Assembly (NCBI RefSeq): GCF_019659805.1
Contig: NZ_JAIFRO010000002.1
Coordinates: 276,633-340,632, forward strand
Direction: 5' to 3'
DNA from: Bartonella raoultii
Lineage (GTDB): Bacteria > Pseudomonadota > Alphaproteobacteria > Rhizobiales > Rhizobiaceae
Length of the DNA stretch: 64,000 nt
The notes under the pieces were generated by a model, which saw nothing but the letters and a program-made list of their open reading frames with translations, was not told the DNA's origin and made no database searches. Shown piece by piece: positions 19,159 through 29,507 of this stretch (position 1 is its first letter; every line of letters begins with the position of its first letter). The position numbers and the translations under genes are program-made.

Positions 19159-21105
19159 TTATTCATCATTGATATTATCTTTATGTTTAAAGGTATTGGG
19201 GAGTAAATCAAGATCGTTTTCTTGATTATTTAGGCGAATATCGACAATTTTTGCTTCAGGAAAGTGGTTGAGAATTTTAGCGATATCAGGATCAGCTTCT
19301 GCATTGGAAAAAAGTGTTTTTTGAACGGCCATACTTTCTTCCTGTAAAGTTGGTCCTCCTCCTTCATTGACAAAGGTGACAGACAAGTGCTTTTTTGTCC
19401 ATTGAGATAACATTTTTTTTATATCATGCGCGACTGAAAAGGGGGCAGCTTCAGAAATCCTTAAAGTGATATGTCCTGGTTCAAAGGAAACAGGGTGAAC
19501 GAATTCTTTAATAAGCAGTTTAAAATGGATATCATTATGCTGTTCTGCTAATTTAATAATATCGTGTAATGAGTTAATAATAATAGTTTTTTCTCTAGAA
19601 TGTTTTTCTGCTTTTTGTATGGAAACGAGCGGTAAATTTTTAATCTCTTCAGAAGAGGAAACAGATTGAGAAGTTTCAAGAATTTCTGTTTTTTCAAGAG
19701 AAGGAGTATTTTGCGGTTTTTGAATCTTCAGTGATTGTTGTGCGTGTAAAGAGTTATCTAATTGGTTTTCTAAGGATGTTTGAAAATTTGGAGATACTTG
19801 AGAGTTTGGTTGGTTTGTTGATAGGTTTGCAATATGTTCTGAAGAATGGGTAGTTGTGACGTTTATTGTATTATTTACATGAGTGGGATCTTGATGAGAA
19901 GAACTTGGAACGATTGTGAGAGGTGTTGTCTCTTGTGAAAGCTTTTTTAAAGCTTCATCAAGGGTGGGGAGGTTAGCAGTATGAGTAAGACGAATGATCA
20001 GCATTTCAGCTGCTTGAAGTGGCTGTGCAGTTTGGCCAACTTCCTGTAAGCCTTTGAGTAACATTTGCCAGTTTCTGGACAGTACGGGAATAGAAAGTTT
20101 TTTTGAAAAATCTAAGCTTCTTAAACTCTGATCTTCAGTTAGTGAGAAATCTTCTACAATTTCTGGTGTAAAACGTAAACGTGTTACGAGATGATTAAAA
20201 TCGGCCAATTCTGTTAGTATCGTGAAAGGATCAGCACCTGAATCATATTGGCTACGTAATTCATGCAAAGCACTGACAACATTACCTTTCATGATAAATT
20301 CAAAGAGGTCAATAATACGAGCTTGATCAGCTAATCCAAGCATGGTACGCATAGCACAAGCACTTACATTTCCATTGCTATGCGCGATCGCTTGATCAAA
20401 AATGGACAATGCATCGCGCACAGAACCTTCAGCAGCGCGAGCAATCATAGAGAGTGCTTGATCTTCTACTTCTACATCTTCAAGTTTTGCAATTTTGCGC
20501 AAATGCGTAGTCAAGGTTTTTGATTCGATACGTCGTAGATCAAAACGCTGACAACGTGACAGAATTGTAATAGGAACTTTGCGAATTTCTGTCGTTGCAA
20601 AAATGAATTTTACATGTGGCGGCGGTTCTTCAAGTGTTTTCAACAAACCGTTAAAAGCTTGCGTTGAAAGCATATGCACTTCATCAATAATATAAACTTT
20701 ATAACGTGCGGAAACAGGGCGATAACGTATTTGCTCAATAATTTCACGAATATCATCAATACCTGTATGGGAAGCTGCATCCATTTCTATAACATCGATG
20801 TGGCGGCCTTCAATAATTTGTGTGCAATGTTCTCCTAGTTTATTTAATGCGGTTGTTGGTTGGTCAATATCTTTTGTTTTATAATTAAGCGCACGTGCCA
20901 AAATACGTGCTGTTGTTGTTTTACCTACTCCGCGAATTCCTGTGAGTATCCATGCTTGTGCGATACGTCCTTTTTCAAAGGCATTCGTGAGGGTACGCAC
21001 CATTGCTTCTTGACCAATGAGATCAGAAAAGTTTTGAGGTCGATATTTGCGAGCAAGAACGCGATAGGCTGTCTCTACCGGCATATTTTCCATAGATGCT
21101 TCCAA
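19159..21105 (-). CDS. dnaX: DNA polymerase III subunit tau (and possibly gamma)
   Basis: DnaX is the ATPase of the clamp loader and organises the replisome. The 648 residues show Walker A GIRGVGKT (56-63), DEVHM (141-145), and a C-terminal tau region (about 520-600) that would contact polymerase. The zinc-binding Cys cluster of the E. coli protein is absent between 70 and 100; only Cys94 remains, as is common in alphaproteobacteria. Residues 400-500 are a low-complexity Ser/Thr/Asn/Gln linker. An A AAA AAG heptamer at codons 386-388 could give a short gamma form (see separate entry). Confidence 0.96.
   Translation of the reverse strand: MEASMENMPVETAYRVLARKYRPQNFSDLIGQEAMVRTLTNAFEKGRIAQAWILTGIRGVGKTTTARILARALNYKTKDIDQPTTALNKLGEHCTQIIEGRHIDVIEMDAASHTGIDDIREIIEQIRYRPVSARYKVYIIDEVHMLSTQAFNGLLKTLEEPPPHVKFIFATTEIRKVPITILSRCQRFDLRRIESKTLTTHLRKIAKLEDVEVEDQALSMIARAAEGSVRDALSIFDQAIAHSNGNVSACAMRTMLGLADQARIIDLFEFIMKGNVVSALHELRSQYDSGADPFTILTELADFNHLVTRLRFTPEIVEDFSLTEDQSLRSLDFSKKLSIPVLSRNWQMLLKGLQEVGQTAQPLQAAEMLIIRLTHTANLPTLDEALKKLSQETTPLTIVPSSSHQDPTHVNNTINVTTTHSSEHIANLSTNQPNSQVSPNFQTSLENQLDNSLHAQQSLKIQKPQNTPSLEKTEILETSQSVSSSEEIKNLPLVSIQKAEKHSREKTIIINSLHDIIKLAEQHNDIHFKLLIKEFVHPVSFEPGHITLRISEAAPFSVAHDIKKMLSQWTKKHLSVTFVNEGGGPTLQEESMAVQKTLFSNAEADPDIAKILNHFPEAKIVDIRLNNQENDLDLLPNTFKHKDNINDE
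19871..19948 (-). promoter_or_regulatory. candidate programmed -1 frameshift site in dnaX
   Basis: In the dnaX frame the codons TTA AAA AAG (386-388) contain A AAA AAG (plus-strand 19942-19948), the same slippery heptamer used by E. coli dnaX to make gamma. A -1 slip would add 23 residues and stop at TAA (19871-19873), giving about 411 residues: the clamp-loader domains without the tau tail, close to E. coli gamma in length. No strong downstream stem-loop or upstream Shine-Dalgarno-like stimulator was found by eye. Confidence 0.5.
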
Positions 21106-21312
21106 TTTCGAAATTCTCTTATGCGCATGGAAAGAATTACAAATTAATATTGCACTCTCATATAAAAGAATTTTTTCTTAATCAATTTATTTTTTAAAAG
21201 ACAAGATTACGCGCTTAAAGACAGCTGAATCCTTTTATTTGCTACATACGCAACGTCGCTTTGAAAATTAAAGATACTCTTCTGAAAATGATAAAAATCT
21301 CTTCAGTAAGAG

Positions 21313-21409
21313 AGGAGGCTGGTACAGTGACCCGTACCAGAACTCGTTGGGGCTGCTTCTTTCCAGACCTGACCCGGTTGGCGAGCAGTTCGTCCACCAC
21401 CAACCTCCC
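21313..21409 (-). ncRNA. ffs: signal recognition particle RNA (small bacterial 4.5S type)
   Basis: On the minus strand the RNA starts GGGAGGTTGGT and ends ACCAGCCTCCT, pairing into an 11-bp terminal stem. The core is the conserved helix 8: GGTCAGGTCTGGAAAGAAGC, with a GGAA tetraloop and the asymmetric loop that binds the Ffh M domain. The loop-closing pair is U-A instead of the common C-G, with both sides changed. The position just upstream of dnaX is where alphaproteobacteria keep this gene. Ends are estimated from base pairing. Confidence 0.93.
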
Positions 21410-21779
21410 GCATTTAATATGGTCGATTTAAAATCAAAAATCAAGCTTAGAAACGAACGATAGTGTATAAACAACCAAACACTTTTCCGCTAAATTTAAT
21501 TTATTCTATTATGGCTAACCAATAGGTTGAGAATTTATCAATTTTGAGTGGGTACAAACAAAATATAACGTAAAAAAGCGGCTCATTGGCTTAAATTATA
21601 GAGTATATTCTTTGTTCAAGAATGACATTAATGATGAAAATACAAAGCAACTTAATTTACCAAAGTATAAAATACACATTAAAAATAGAGCATCGTAGAG
21701 TATTCAGTACACTTTAAAAAAGGCTTATGAGAATACTTGAATAAGTCTACACAAAGATTGAGATGATACAGAAATATAA
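21410..21779. other. 370-base spacer upstream of the SRP RNA gene
   Basis: No gene is recognised. The first 60 bases next to the SRP RNA must hold its promoter; minus-strand TTGATT and TATTAA sequences occur there, but with a 19-base spacer, so no firm call is made. Confidence 0.5.
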
Positions 21780-22187
21780 TTAATCATAATCTCCCGTATC
21801 ACAATTTTTTCCAATAACTTTTTCCTGTGTAATATTTTTAAAAATATAATATCCTGATGAAGGGAAGCAGATATGAAGAGATTTTACATTTTTTAGTATA
21901 AAGGTCTTATTTTCTTTATCATGGATTATTTTATTGTCATCATCAGCTGTAATTTTTAATTTATTTAAATCAGCAAGGTTAGAGTATGATAAAGTAAAGG
22001 ATACTTTCTTGGGTTTAAATCGATTACAAGCATACTCAACACCTTGATGAATCTCATCTGATGAGCCAATTGTAACACTCTCATCTGCTGCAAAGGTCCA
22101 TTTTCTCTCACCAAACCCAGCAAATGCACCACTAGAGTAAAGTAAAATATGAGCAGTTAATAATCCTTGTACAAAATTTTTTTTCAT
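21780..22187 (-). CDS. small secreted protein of unknown function
   Basis: A 135-residue protein with a clear signal peptide (MKKNFVQGLLTAHILLYSSGAFA, cleavage likely after AFA-23), so it is exported to the periplasm or beyond. The mature part begins GFGERKWTFAADESVTIG and has three Cys (in YACNRF, HICFPS, KNCDTG), no membrane helix and an acidic end. No family is recognised. It stands between the SRP RNA gene and pheA, 92 bases from pheA, without an evident partner. Possibly genus-specific. Confidence 0.7.
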   Translation of the reverse strand: MKKNFVQGLLTAHILLYSSGAFAGFGERKWTFAADESVTIGSSDEIHQGVEYACNRFKPKKVSFTLSYSNLADLNKLKITADDDNKIIHDKENKTFILKNVKSLHICFPSSGYYIFKNITQEKVIGKNCDTGDYD

Positions 22188-22279
22188 TATTTGGCCTTTT
22201 TATGCTAAAATATCGCTAATTATAGAAGCCTTTTATAAAGATAAGAATAAATTTAACGTAATAAATAGGCTTATTGCTT

Positions 22280-23143
22280 TTATATGTACGATGCTCGATC
22301 TTTTTGAGCTGGATAAATGCCAATAATACGAAATTCAGCGGAAAAGAAAGCGAGTTCTTCTAAGGCGTGTTGCATCATAATGTCTTCAGGGTGTCCTTCA
22401 ATGTCAACGAAAAACTGTGTAGCATTAAAATTTCCACCAATCTGATAACTTTCTAATTTTGTCATATTAATACCATTTGTAGCAAAACCTCCCATTGCCT
22501 TATAAAGAGCAGCTGGAACATTGCGTATGCGAAAAAGAAGACTCGTGATAATTTTTTCGCCATTTTGGGGTTTTGGCACATGTCGTTGAGAACGGGAAAG
22601 GATGACAAAACGTGTAATATTGCGAGGATTATCTTCAACGTTTTTTTCAAGAATATCAAGTCCATAAAGTTTTGCAGCAACGAGAGGGGCTAAAGCTGCT
22701 TGTGAACGTTTTGCATTTTTTTTGATAAACTTTGCAGCACCAGCTGTATCAGCAAAAGTAACAGGTTTCCAACCATTTTTACGTATAATTTTACGGCATT
22801 GCGCCAGCGCATGTATATGGCTGTAGACGGTTTTAATCTCATGATGTTTTACACCGGGTAAAACCATTAATTGAAAATGGATAGGTAAAAAATACTCATC
22901 AATAATATAAAGCGATGACTGTGGTAAAAGGTGGTGAATATCAGCAACACGACCAGCCAAAGTATTTTCAATAGGAATCATAGCAAGATCAGCTTGTCCT
23001 TTTTCTACTAGGTTAAGAGCATCTTCAAAAGTAGCAGAAGGGATAGCATCCATATGGGGAAACATATTAGAGCAAGCAATATGGGAATTGGCACCGAATT
23101 CTCCTTGAAAAGAGATTTTATTGGTATTTTCAGGTATTTTCAT
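22280..23143 (-). CDS. pheA: prephenate dehydratase
   Basis: This enzyme converts prephenate to phenylpyruvate in phenylalanine synthesis. The 287 residues contain the periplasmic-binding-like catalytic domain ([17 protein letters not shown]; the NITRF motif at about residue 173) and a C-terminal ACT domain (from about 195, [21 protein letters not shown]) for feedback by phenylalanine. There is no chorismate mutase part, as usual in alphaproteobacteria. Its start overlaps the kdsB stop by four bases. Keeping this gene is notable in a genome that has lost many biosynthetic routes. Confidence 0.94.
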   Translation of the reverse strand: MKIPENTNKISFQGEFGANSHIACSNMFPHMDAIPSATFEDALNLVEKGQADLAMIPIENTLAGRVADIHHLLPQSSLYIIDEYFLPIHFQLMVLPGVKHHEIKTVYSHIHALAQCRKIIRKNGWKPVTFADTAGAAKFIKKNAKRSQAALAPLVAAKLYGLDILEKNVEDNPRNITRFVILSRSQRHVPKPQNGEKIITSLLFRIRNVPAALYKAMGGFATNGINMTKLESYQIGGNFNATQFFVDIEGHPEDIMMQHALEELAFFSAEFRIIGIYPAQKDRASYI

Positions 23144-23871
23144 GCTAAAATCTTACGTACTTTTTCAAGGTCACGTTGCGTATCAACTCCTAAGGGAATT
23201 GTATCAATTATTTCTACATCAATACGTATATTATGCTCTAATGCACGTAATTGTTCAAGTCTTTCACGTTTTTCGAGTGGGGAAGGTTTGTAAGCTACAA
23301 ATTGCTCAAGCGCTTTGCGTCGATAGGCGTATATCCCAATATGATGATAGAGAGGACCATCCCCATAAGGCGCTGTGGCGCGGGTGAAATAAAGAGCGTG
23401 CAGGCGGTTTTGAGAGAGCGGTGTACCAATAATTTTCACGACATTTGGATCGTTTTTTTCATCTTCCTCAATAATTTTGGCACCTAAAGTTGCAATATCA
23501 GTTAAATCATTTTCTAGAGGATGCAATGTACTGATAATTTCACTAGGTGTAATTGTTGGGAGATCTCCTTGGATATTCAAGATAGTATTGTAGCGTTGTT
23601 CAGGATCAAGACGTGTTAAAGCTTCATAAATACGATCAGATCCAGATTTATGATCGCCAGATGTGATAATACATTCATATCCATAAGTTGTAACAGTTTT
23701 AGCAATATCATTATGATCTGTTGCAACAATTACACGCCCTATTGCAGCTTTTTTTGCTTGTTCTACAACGTGAACAATCATTGGTTTTCCAGAAATTTCT
23801 GCAAGAGCTTTTTTAGGAAGACGGGTTGATCCCATACGGGCGGGAATAAGAATAATAGGTTCAAGAGCCAT
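23140..23871 (-). CDS. kdsB: 3-deoxy-manno-octulosonate cytidylyltransferase
   Basis: KdsB activates Kdo as CMP-Kdo, the donor for WaaA, encoded at 55.9 kb in this window. The 243 residues start [23 protein letters not shown], the nucleotide-binding signature, and contain [10 protein letters not shown] with the metal-binding Asp. A start ten codons upstream is possible but would add an unconserved tail. It is divergent from cycM; in other Rhizobiales the cytochrome, kdsB and pheA are also neighbours. Confidence 0.95.
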   Translation of the reverse strand: MALEPIILIPARMGSTRLPKKALAEISGKPMIVHVVEQAKKAAIGRVIVATDHNDIAKTVTTYGYECIITSGDHKSGSDRIYEALTRLDPEQRYNTILNIQGDLPTITPSEIISTLHPLENDLTDIATLGAKIIEEDEKNDPNVVKIIGTPLSQNRLHALYFTRATAPYGDGPLYHHIGIYAYRRKALEQFVAYKPSPLEKRERLEQLRALEHNIRIDVEIIDTIPLGVDTQRDLEKVRKILA

Positions 23872-23974
23872 TGAAAGTTCCAAGTGCGGTGTGTTCTGCA
23901 TTTATCATGTTGTGTGTTATACGAAAAAAGCTTAAACTGAAAGTCGTAATGAAAATATGAACGTTTGAGTTTTT

Positions 23975-24529
23975 ATGAATCGCTCGACAATCCTTTATTT
24001 TATTTTTGCATGTGTATTTGTGCTGGTTATTTTTGTAGGAATTTCTACACTCAGTAATAGGCTTTATGATACGCCTGTATCAATTAAATCTTCTGATAAA
24101 GTTACAAAAAATAACGTGATTAAAGAAGAACAGCAAATGCAGGATAGTTCTTTATCATTAAATGAACGCCTTCAGCAAGGTGACCTTGAAAATGGACGTA
24201 AGATTTTTCACCAATGTGCTTTATGCCATACCTCTGGGCGCAATGAATCAGGACGTGTTGGCCCAGTTCTTTGGGAGATAGTCAATCGTCCTTTGGCATC
24301 AACGCAAGGTTTTGCATATTCACGAGCTTTACGTGCACATTCTGATCAAAGATGGGATTTTGTAACCTTAGATCGTTATGTACACTCTCCACAGAAGACA
24401 TTTCCAGGAACAATTATGTCTTTTCGTGGGATTAAAAATGCTCAAGATCGCGCTGATCTTTTGCTTTACTTACGCAGTTTATCTGATCATCCTGTTCCTT
24501 TACCAACAGATAATAATAAGCCAGATTAA
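23975..24529 (+). CDS. membrane-anchored c-type cytochrome (CycM-like)
   Basis: A 184-residue protein with an uncleaved N-terminal membrane helix (about 7-25), a flexible linker and a class I cytochrome c domain. Haem attachment is CALCH (Cys81, Cys84, His85); the likely sixth ligand is Met148 in FPGTIMSFRG. Anchored cytochromes of this kind (c552/CycM) pass electrons from the bc1 complex to the terminal oxidase in rhizobia. It is divergent from kdsB-pheA. Confidence 0.9.
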   Translation: MNRSTILYFIFACVFVLVIFVGISTLSNRLYDTPVSIKSSDKVTKNNVIKEEQQMQDSSLSLNERLQQGDLENGRKIFHQCALCHTSGRNESGRVGPVLWEIVNRPLASTQGFAYSRALRAHSDQRWDFVTLDRYVHSPQKTFPGTIMSFRGIKNAQDRADLLLYLRSLSDHPVPLPTDNNKPD

Positions 24530-24974
24530 GCGATAGCAAAAGAGAAAATACTTAAAAACAGGTATAAAGGTTTTTATGTATTTATTGGAATTATGTAATT
24601 TTATCAAAAGCAATTGTTATTGAGAAACCAATTTAAAAATTGATGTTATGTTTGTGCCATTAAGAATCTTTAACGCTCTCATACAGAGATAAATTTTATT
24701 CTAAATTGCAAAAAAGCTTTTTATTGCTTTGATGGCTGTTGCATGTGCTCATTCAAATTCTACTTTACTATACTTCATGAATTATCATCTTGTTTATAGT
24801 ATTATCAGGTGTAATCGACTGTTTATTTGATCTTTTAAACAATATCCTATGGGTTATCTGTTGATGAGGTATGATTTAAGAACTGTTCAGGTATTTACAT
24901 ATAAAATGGTCGTTATGTACAATGAAGAAATAGTTAAAGATAATTTGCAGACTCTATTTTTATTCCTAAAATTC
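24530..24974. other. 445-base spacer between converging genes
   Basis: It lies between cycM (plus) and the MoeB/ThiF-like gene (minus). No gene, RNA or strong terminator hairpin was seen; all frames are broken by stops. Confidence 0.6.
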
Positions 24975-25763
24975 TTATACAGAAATTTTGCTATCTGCTG
25001 TATTTATGTGCGAATCTGATCGCTTATAAGTGACGATTTGAAATTGTGCTAATAATCCATAATAGAGAAGAATTTTTCCTACTAAGGGTTCACCGATATT
25101 TGTGATGAGTTTAAGAGCTTCCATTGCTTGTAATGTTCCGATAACACCGGGTAAGATACCGATAATTCCAATTTCAGCACATGTTGGAATAGTACCTAAA
25201 GCAGGGGGGTTAGGGAATAAGTCGCGATAATGAGGATTATTGTCTTTATAAGGCATAAGTACTGTAAGTGAGCCATTAAAACGTTCTACAGCACCACTTA
25301 TGAGAGGTTTTTGGCACTGTGCAGCATGATCAGCAAGCAGATAACGTGTAGCAAAGTTATCACTTCCATCAATAATGATGTGGTAGGCGTTAAGAAGTTT
25401 ATCCACATTACTTTTTTCTAAATGTTGGGTATGTTTCTCAACTATAATATGAGGGTTTATTGCTTTTATAGTGGTTTCAGCACTGTCAGTTTTGTTTTGG
25501 TTTAGAGCATTTGTTTTATGAATAACTTGGCGTTGTAAATTAGAAAGTGAAACGATGTCATTATCAATAATTCCAAGCGTTCCAACACCTGCAGCTGCTA
25601 AATAAGTTAGAACAGGAGCACCAAGACCACCTGCGCCAACAACAAGTACACGTGCTGCTTTCAGTTTTTGTTGTCCCGCTCCACCAATTTCAGGCAAAGT
25701 GATGTGGCGTGCGTAGCGTTTGATTTCCTCATTGCTTAATTGTATATTGTTTTCTTGTATCAT
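24975..25763 (-). CDS. MoeB/ThiF/HesA-family adenylyltransferase
   Basis: A 262-residue E1-like enzyme that adenylates the C-terminal Gly of a ubiquitin-like sulfur carrier (MoaD or ThiS). It has RYARHITLPEIGGAGQQKL, the nucleotide loop VVGAGGLGAP (about 42-51), DNDIVSLSNLQRQVIH with the Arg and Asp that contact ATP, and TCAEIGIIGILPGVIG containing a possible acceptor Cys. The CxxC pairs that hold zinc in E. coli MoeB are not visible. No moa or thi partner is nearby, so molybdopterin versus thiamine cannot be settled here. Confidence 0.85.
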   Translation of the reverse strand: MIQENNIQLSNEEIKRYARHITLPEIGGAGQQKLKAARVLVVGAGGLGAPVLTYLAAAGVGTLGIIDNDIVSLSNLQRQVIHKTNALNQNKTDSAETTIKAINPHIIVEKHTQHLEKSNVDKLLNAYHIIIDGSDNFATRYLLADHAAQCQKPLISGAVERFNGSLTVLMPYKDNNPHYRDLFPNPPALGTIPTCAEIGIIGILPGVIGTLQAMEALKLITNIGEPLVGKILLYYGLLAQFQIVTYKRSDSHINTADSKISV

Positions 25764-25850
25764 GAGCTTTCTCTTGTCATAGTTTTTTATTGTTTACTAA
25801 CCTTATAGCACATAGGTTCATTTACTTTTCGTATAAGGGAGTTTTTATTC

Positions 25851-26789
25851 ATGAAAATTGCTATTCAGATGGATCATATTTCAACACTTCGGATTCAAGG
25901 AGATACAACATTTGCACTTGCTTTAGCAGCACAAGAACGCGGTCACTCTCTTTTCCATTATACACCAGATCATCTTTCCATGTACGATGGTAATATAATT
26001 GCACGAGTAGAGCCTTTGACTGTGCGTGATGAAGAGGGGAATCATTATCAATTAGGCAAGTCTTTTCGCACACAGTTGATAGATATGGATGTGGTTCTTT
26101 TACGCCAAGATCCCCCTTTTGATCTCAATTATATTACCACAACGCATTTATTAGAGCGCATTCATCCTAAAACGCTTGTTGTAAATGATCCAGCATGGGT
26201 GCGTAATAGTCCAGAGAAAATTTTTGTAACTGAATTTTCTGATTTAATGCCAGAGACATTAATTACAAAAGATATTGAAGAAATAAAAGATTTTAGAGCT
26301 ACATTTGGTGATATTATTGTAAAACCACTTTACGGAAATGGGGGGGCAGGTGTTTTTTATTTGAAAAAAGATGATCATAATCTAGCATCGCTTTTGGAAA
26401 TGTTTGCACAAATGTATCGCGAACCTTTTATTATTCAGCGCTATTTAGATGCTGTACGCAAAGGAGATAAACGGATTATTTTGCTTGATGGTAAAGTTGT
26501 TGGGGCCATTAATAGGGTTGCTGCAGAAACGGATATTCGCTCCAATATGCATATTGGAGGTCACGCAGAAAATATTGATTTAACAGACCACGATTATAAG
26601 ATTTGCAAGCGTATTGGTCCGGCTTTACGAGAACGTGGTCTTTTGCTTGTAGGGATTGATGTGATTGGAGATTATATAACAGAAATCAATGTGACATCTC
26701 CTACTGGGATTCGTGAAATTAAATACTTTGGTGGTGCGGATATTGCGCATCTTTTTTGGGATGTCGTTGAATGCAAGCGCTCAAATTAA
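25851..26789 (+). CDS. gshB: glutathione synthetase
   Basis: GshB joins gamma-glutamylcysteine and glycine using ATP. The 312 residues fit the family (E. coli 315). Marks include [10 protein letters not shown] at the start, [10 protein letters not shown], the ATP-grasp loop [11 protein letters not shown] (about 163-173) and [13 protein letters not shown] near the C-terminus. A GGGAG sequence eight bases before the ATG gives a good ribosome binding site. It is divergent from the MoeB/ThiF-like gene and 148 bases upstream of pstS. Confidence 0.95.
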   Translation: MKIAIQMDHISTLRIQGDTTFALALAAQERGHSLFHYTPDHLSMYDGNIIARVEPLTVRDEEGNHYQLGKSFRTQLIDMDVVLLRQDPPFDLNYITTTHLLERIHPKTLVVNDPAWVRNSPEKIFVTEFSDLMPETLITKDIEEIKDFRATFGDIIVKPLYGNGGAGVFYLKKDDHNLASLLEMFAQMYREPFIIQRYLDAVRKGDKRIILLDGKVVGAINRVAAETDIRSNMHIGGHAENIDLTDHDYKICKRIGPALRERGLLLVGIDVIGDYITEINVTSPTGIREIKYFGGADIAHLFWDVVECKRSN

Positions 26790-26937
26790 ATATATTGATA
26801 AAAAGCGCAACCATGATTTTTCAAAAAATTATTAATATTGCTTTTTTTATATTTTTTATGTTGCCAATATGAATTACAATTAAAACTATGCATAAGTATA
26901 AATAAGAGACTTTGATTCATATTTTAAGGAGTTCTAG

Positions 26938-27984
26938 ATGAATAAATTGTTATCAGTTGGGGTGGGACTGATTTTTGCGGTATTGTTGTCAGTAAATATG
27001 AGCAATGCGCGTGATCAAATTCAGATGACAGGTTCATCTACAGTTTTACCTTATCAAAAGATTGTTGCTGAGATATTTGGAGAAACTTATCCCCATTTTA
27101 AAGTTCCCGTTATTGAGTCAGGTGGTACAGGAGCTGGTATTAAGGAGTTTTGTCGTGGTATTGGGGAAAATGCAATTGATATCGTTAATGCATCGCGAGC
27201 AATGAAGCCTAGTGAATTACAGTCTTGTTTTGATGCTGGTGTAAAAGATGTCGAGGAAATCCGTATTGGATATGATGGCATTGTTTTTGCAACAGATATT
27301 GATGGGCCTGATTGGAAATTACAACCAGTAGATGTTTATAGAGCACTTGCTGCACATGTTGTTGTTAATGGCAAATTAGAGCCTAATACAACTGTGAAGT
27401 GGAAAGAGATTAATAATACTCTTCCTGATTGGGTGATAGCAGCTTATATTCCTGGAGAAAAACATGGAACGCGTGAAGTTTTTGAAGAAAAAGTTCTTTT
27501 AGCAGGTTGTAAGGACAGTGGCGCTGTTGAGGAGATGAAGTCTTCGGGGATGGATGATAAAGCAATACATGCAGCATGTATTGCTGTACGTAAGGATGGA
27601 AAGGCTATTGATATTGATGGAGATTATTCTGAAACATTGGCACGTTTGACTTCTAATAAAACAGGTATTGGTGTTTTTGGTTTATCCTTTTATGAAAATA
27701 ATGCTGATAAGCTCAAAGTTGCAGATATGAATGGTTTTACGCCAACCGTTGAGACAATTTCGAGTGGTGAATATCCAGTTTCTCGACCACTTTTCTTTTA
27801 TGTTAAAAAAATGCATTTAGATATCATTCCAGGATTGCGCGAATATGTTGATTTTTTTCTTTCTGATCAAATAATTGGTCCCAATGGTCCATTGGCTGAA
27901 TATGGTTTGGTTGTTGCTTCTGAAAAGGAGCGTCAGGCACAACGTTCTGCTTTTTCTGCAGGTAGAGTAATGACTTTAAAATAA
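26938..27984 (+). CDS. pstS: phosphate ABC transporter, periplasmic phosphate-binding protein
   Basis: PstS captures phosphate in the periplasm for the PstCAB transporter. The 348 residues have a signal peptide (about 1-24, ending SNARD) and the phosphate-site motifs GSSTVLPY, ESGGTGAGIKEFCRG and NASRAMKPSE, with EKHGTREVFEE later. AAGGAG lies eight bases upstream of the ATG. The gene heads the complete pstSCAB-phoU operon, but a terminator-like hairpin separates it from pstC. No clear PHO box was seen upstream. Confidence 0.95.
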   Translation: MNKLLSVGVGLIFAVLLSVNMSNARDQIQMTGSSTVLPYQKIVAEIFGETYPHFKVPVIESGGTGAGIKEFCRGIGENAIDIVNASRAMKPSELQSCFDAGVKDVEEIRIGYDGIVFATDIDGPDWKLQPVDVYRALAAHVVVNGKLEPNTTVKWKEINNTLPDWVIAAYIPGEKHGTREVFEEKVLLAGCKDSGAVEEMKSSGMDDKAIHAACIAVRKDGKAIDIDGDYSETLARLTSNKTGIGVFGLSFYENNADKLKVADMNGFTPTVETISSGEYPVSRPLFFYVKKMHLDIIPGLREYVDFFLSDQIIGPNGPLAEYGLVVASEKERQAQRSAFSAGRVMTLK

Positions 27985-27996
27985 TTTTCTAAATTT

Positions 27997-28027
27997 GCAG
28001 TGTAGAAATTTTTTACACTGCTTTTTT
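27997..28027 (+). terminator. terminator-like hairpin between pstS and pstC
   Basis: GCAGTGTA (27997-28004) and TACACTGC (28014-28021) form an 8-bp perfect stem with a nine-base loop, followed by TTTTTT. It lies 13 bases after the pstS stop codon. It should end part of the transcripts and leave pstS more highly expressed than the membrane genes, the usual need for a binding protein. Confidence 0.75.
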
Positions 28028-28046
28028 GTAAAAATTGAAAGACAAT

Positions 28047-29507
28047 ATGCGCATTTCCTACGTTATTTTTTTGTTATTAGCTCTTGGTTTTGTTGGTTTT
28101 TGTATTTCTTATATGCGGGCTCGCACTCTTGAATATATGCAATATAAGATGCATTCTCGTGCGTATTATTATGGTTGGTGGACATTTTTAATCACCATTA
28201 TTCCAGCTCTTATTTTTTTATTTTTTTGGGAGAGTGTGAGTACAATTTATTTAGAATACAACGCTATGCGAGAAATAAGTGCATATAGTGCACGCGTTGG
28301 AGAGGTTATAAACCATGACCTTATTTGGGGAACTCTTCGCAGTCTCATTAAATCTATTCATTATTTTGAAGGAAATATGGCGACTGCTTCGTATGAAGAT
28401 GTGCGAACGCAGTTATTAACTAAGGGATTTATTTTACCACATGAAGTACCAAATGATGTATTAAAGATAGCGAAATCATGGGCTATTTCTTCTGAAAAGT
28501 TGCAATTTATTGGTCAATGTTTTCTTTTTATTATTGCTTTTTGTGGTTGTATCTTTGGAGTTGTACAAGTAGCACCACGTCGACGTGCGCGCAATAAAGT
28601 TGAGTACGTAATCATTATTGGCTTGGTTTGTGCGTCTATAGTCGCGGTTTTGACGACAGCAGGTATTGTGCTTTCTATGTTTTTTCAGACAGTAAATTTT
28701 TTTAAGTCTGTATCTTTTTCAAATTTCTTTTTTGGAACAGTTTGGGATCCGCGTTTTTCTGCTAGTGGCTCAGGTACTGAAGTAGGGCAGTTTGGTTTGA
28801 TACCATTATTTGCTGGTACACTTTATATTGCATTTGTAGCGATGCTTTTTGCTGTTCCTATAGGATTGTTTTCAGCTCTTTATATGGCTGAATATGCTTC
28901 TGCACGATTACGATCAATAGTGAAACCATTACTGGAGGTTCTTGCTGGTATTCCTACCATTGTTTATGGTTTTTTCGCTTTAAAGGTTGTCGGGCCGTTT
29001 TTACGTGATCTTTCTATTTCTCTTTCTGGTGGTAGCGGTTTTATTATGGCTCAAAGTGTTTTAACAGCTGGAACAGTAATGGGGATTATGCTGATACCTT
29101 TTGTTTCTTCTTTATCTGATGATGTTATTACGGCTGTTCCACGCTTTTTGCGTGAAGGATCTTATGGTTTGGGAGCAACGCAATCTGAAACGATTAAAAA
29201 AGTTGTTATACCAGCTGCACTTCCGGGAATTATGGGAGCAATTTTATTGACAGCATCACGCGCAATTGGAGAAACAATGATTGTGGTTTTAGCAGCGGGG
29301 GTTGCGGCAAATTTAACACTGAATCCTTTTGAAGCAATGACGACGATGACAGTTAAGATTGTTAATCAATTAACGGGTGACTTTGAATTTAATTCTCCCC
29401 AAACTCTTGTTGCTTTTGCTTTGGGCATGACACTCTTTATTGTAACGCTCTTTATGAATATTCTGGCACTTTACATCGTGCGTAAATATCGGGAACAATA
29501 TGAATGA
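28047..29507 (+). CDS. pstC: phosphate ABC transporter permease PstC
   Basis: PstC is one of the two membrane channel subunits. From ATG 28047 it has 486 residues, much longer than E. coli PstC (319), because of an N-terminal extension of about 170 residues with extra membrane segments, as in other Rhizobiales. The permease domain follows, with the cytoplasmic EAA-type loop YGLGATQSETIKKVVIPAALPGI. A TTG four codons upstream is a possible but less likely start. The stop overlaps the pstA start (ATGA). Confidence 0.94.
   Translation: MRISYVIFLLLALGFVGFCISYMRARTLEYMQYKMHSRAYYYGWWTFLITIIPALIFLFFWESVSTIYLEYNAMREISAYSARVGEVINHDLIWGTLRSLIKSIHYFEGNMATASYEDVRTQLLTKGFILPHEVPNDVLKIAKSWAISSEKLQFIGQCFLFIIAFCGCIFGVVQVAPRRRARNKVEYVIIIGLVCASIVAVLTTAGIVLSMFFQTVNFFKSVSFSNFFFGTVWDPRFSASGSGTEVGQFGLIPLFAGTLYIAFVAMLFAVPIGLFSALYMAEYASARLRSIVKPLLEVLAGIPTIVYGFFALKVVGPFLRDLSISLSGGSGFIMAQSVLTAGTVMGIMLIPFVSSLSDDVITAVPRFLREGSYGLGATQSETIKKVVIPAALPGIMGAILLTASRAIGETMIVVLAAGVAANLTLNPFEAMTTMTVKIVNQLTGDFEFNSPQTLVAFALGMTLFIVTLFMNILALYIVRKYREQYE

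Noticed and set aside
26790..26937. PHO box before pstS
   Set aside because: No pair of CTGTCAT-like half sites with the right spacing was found by eye.
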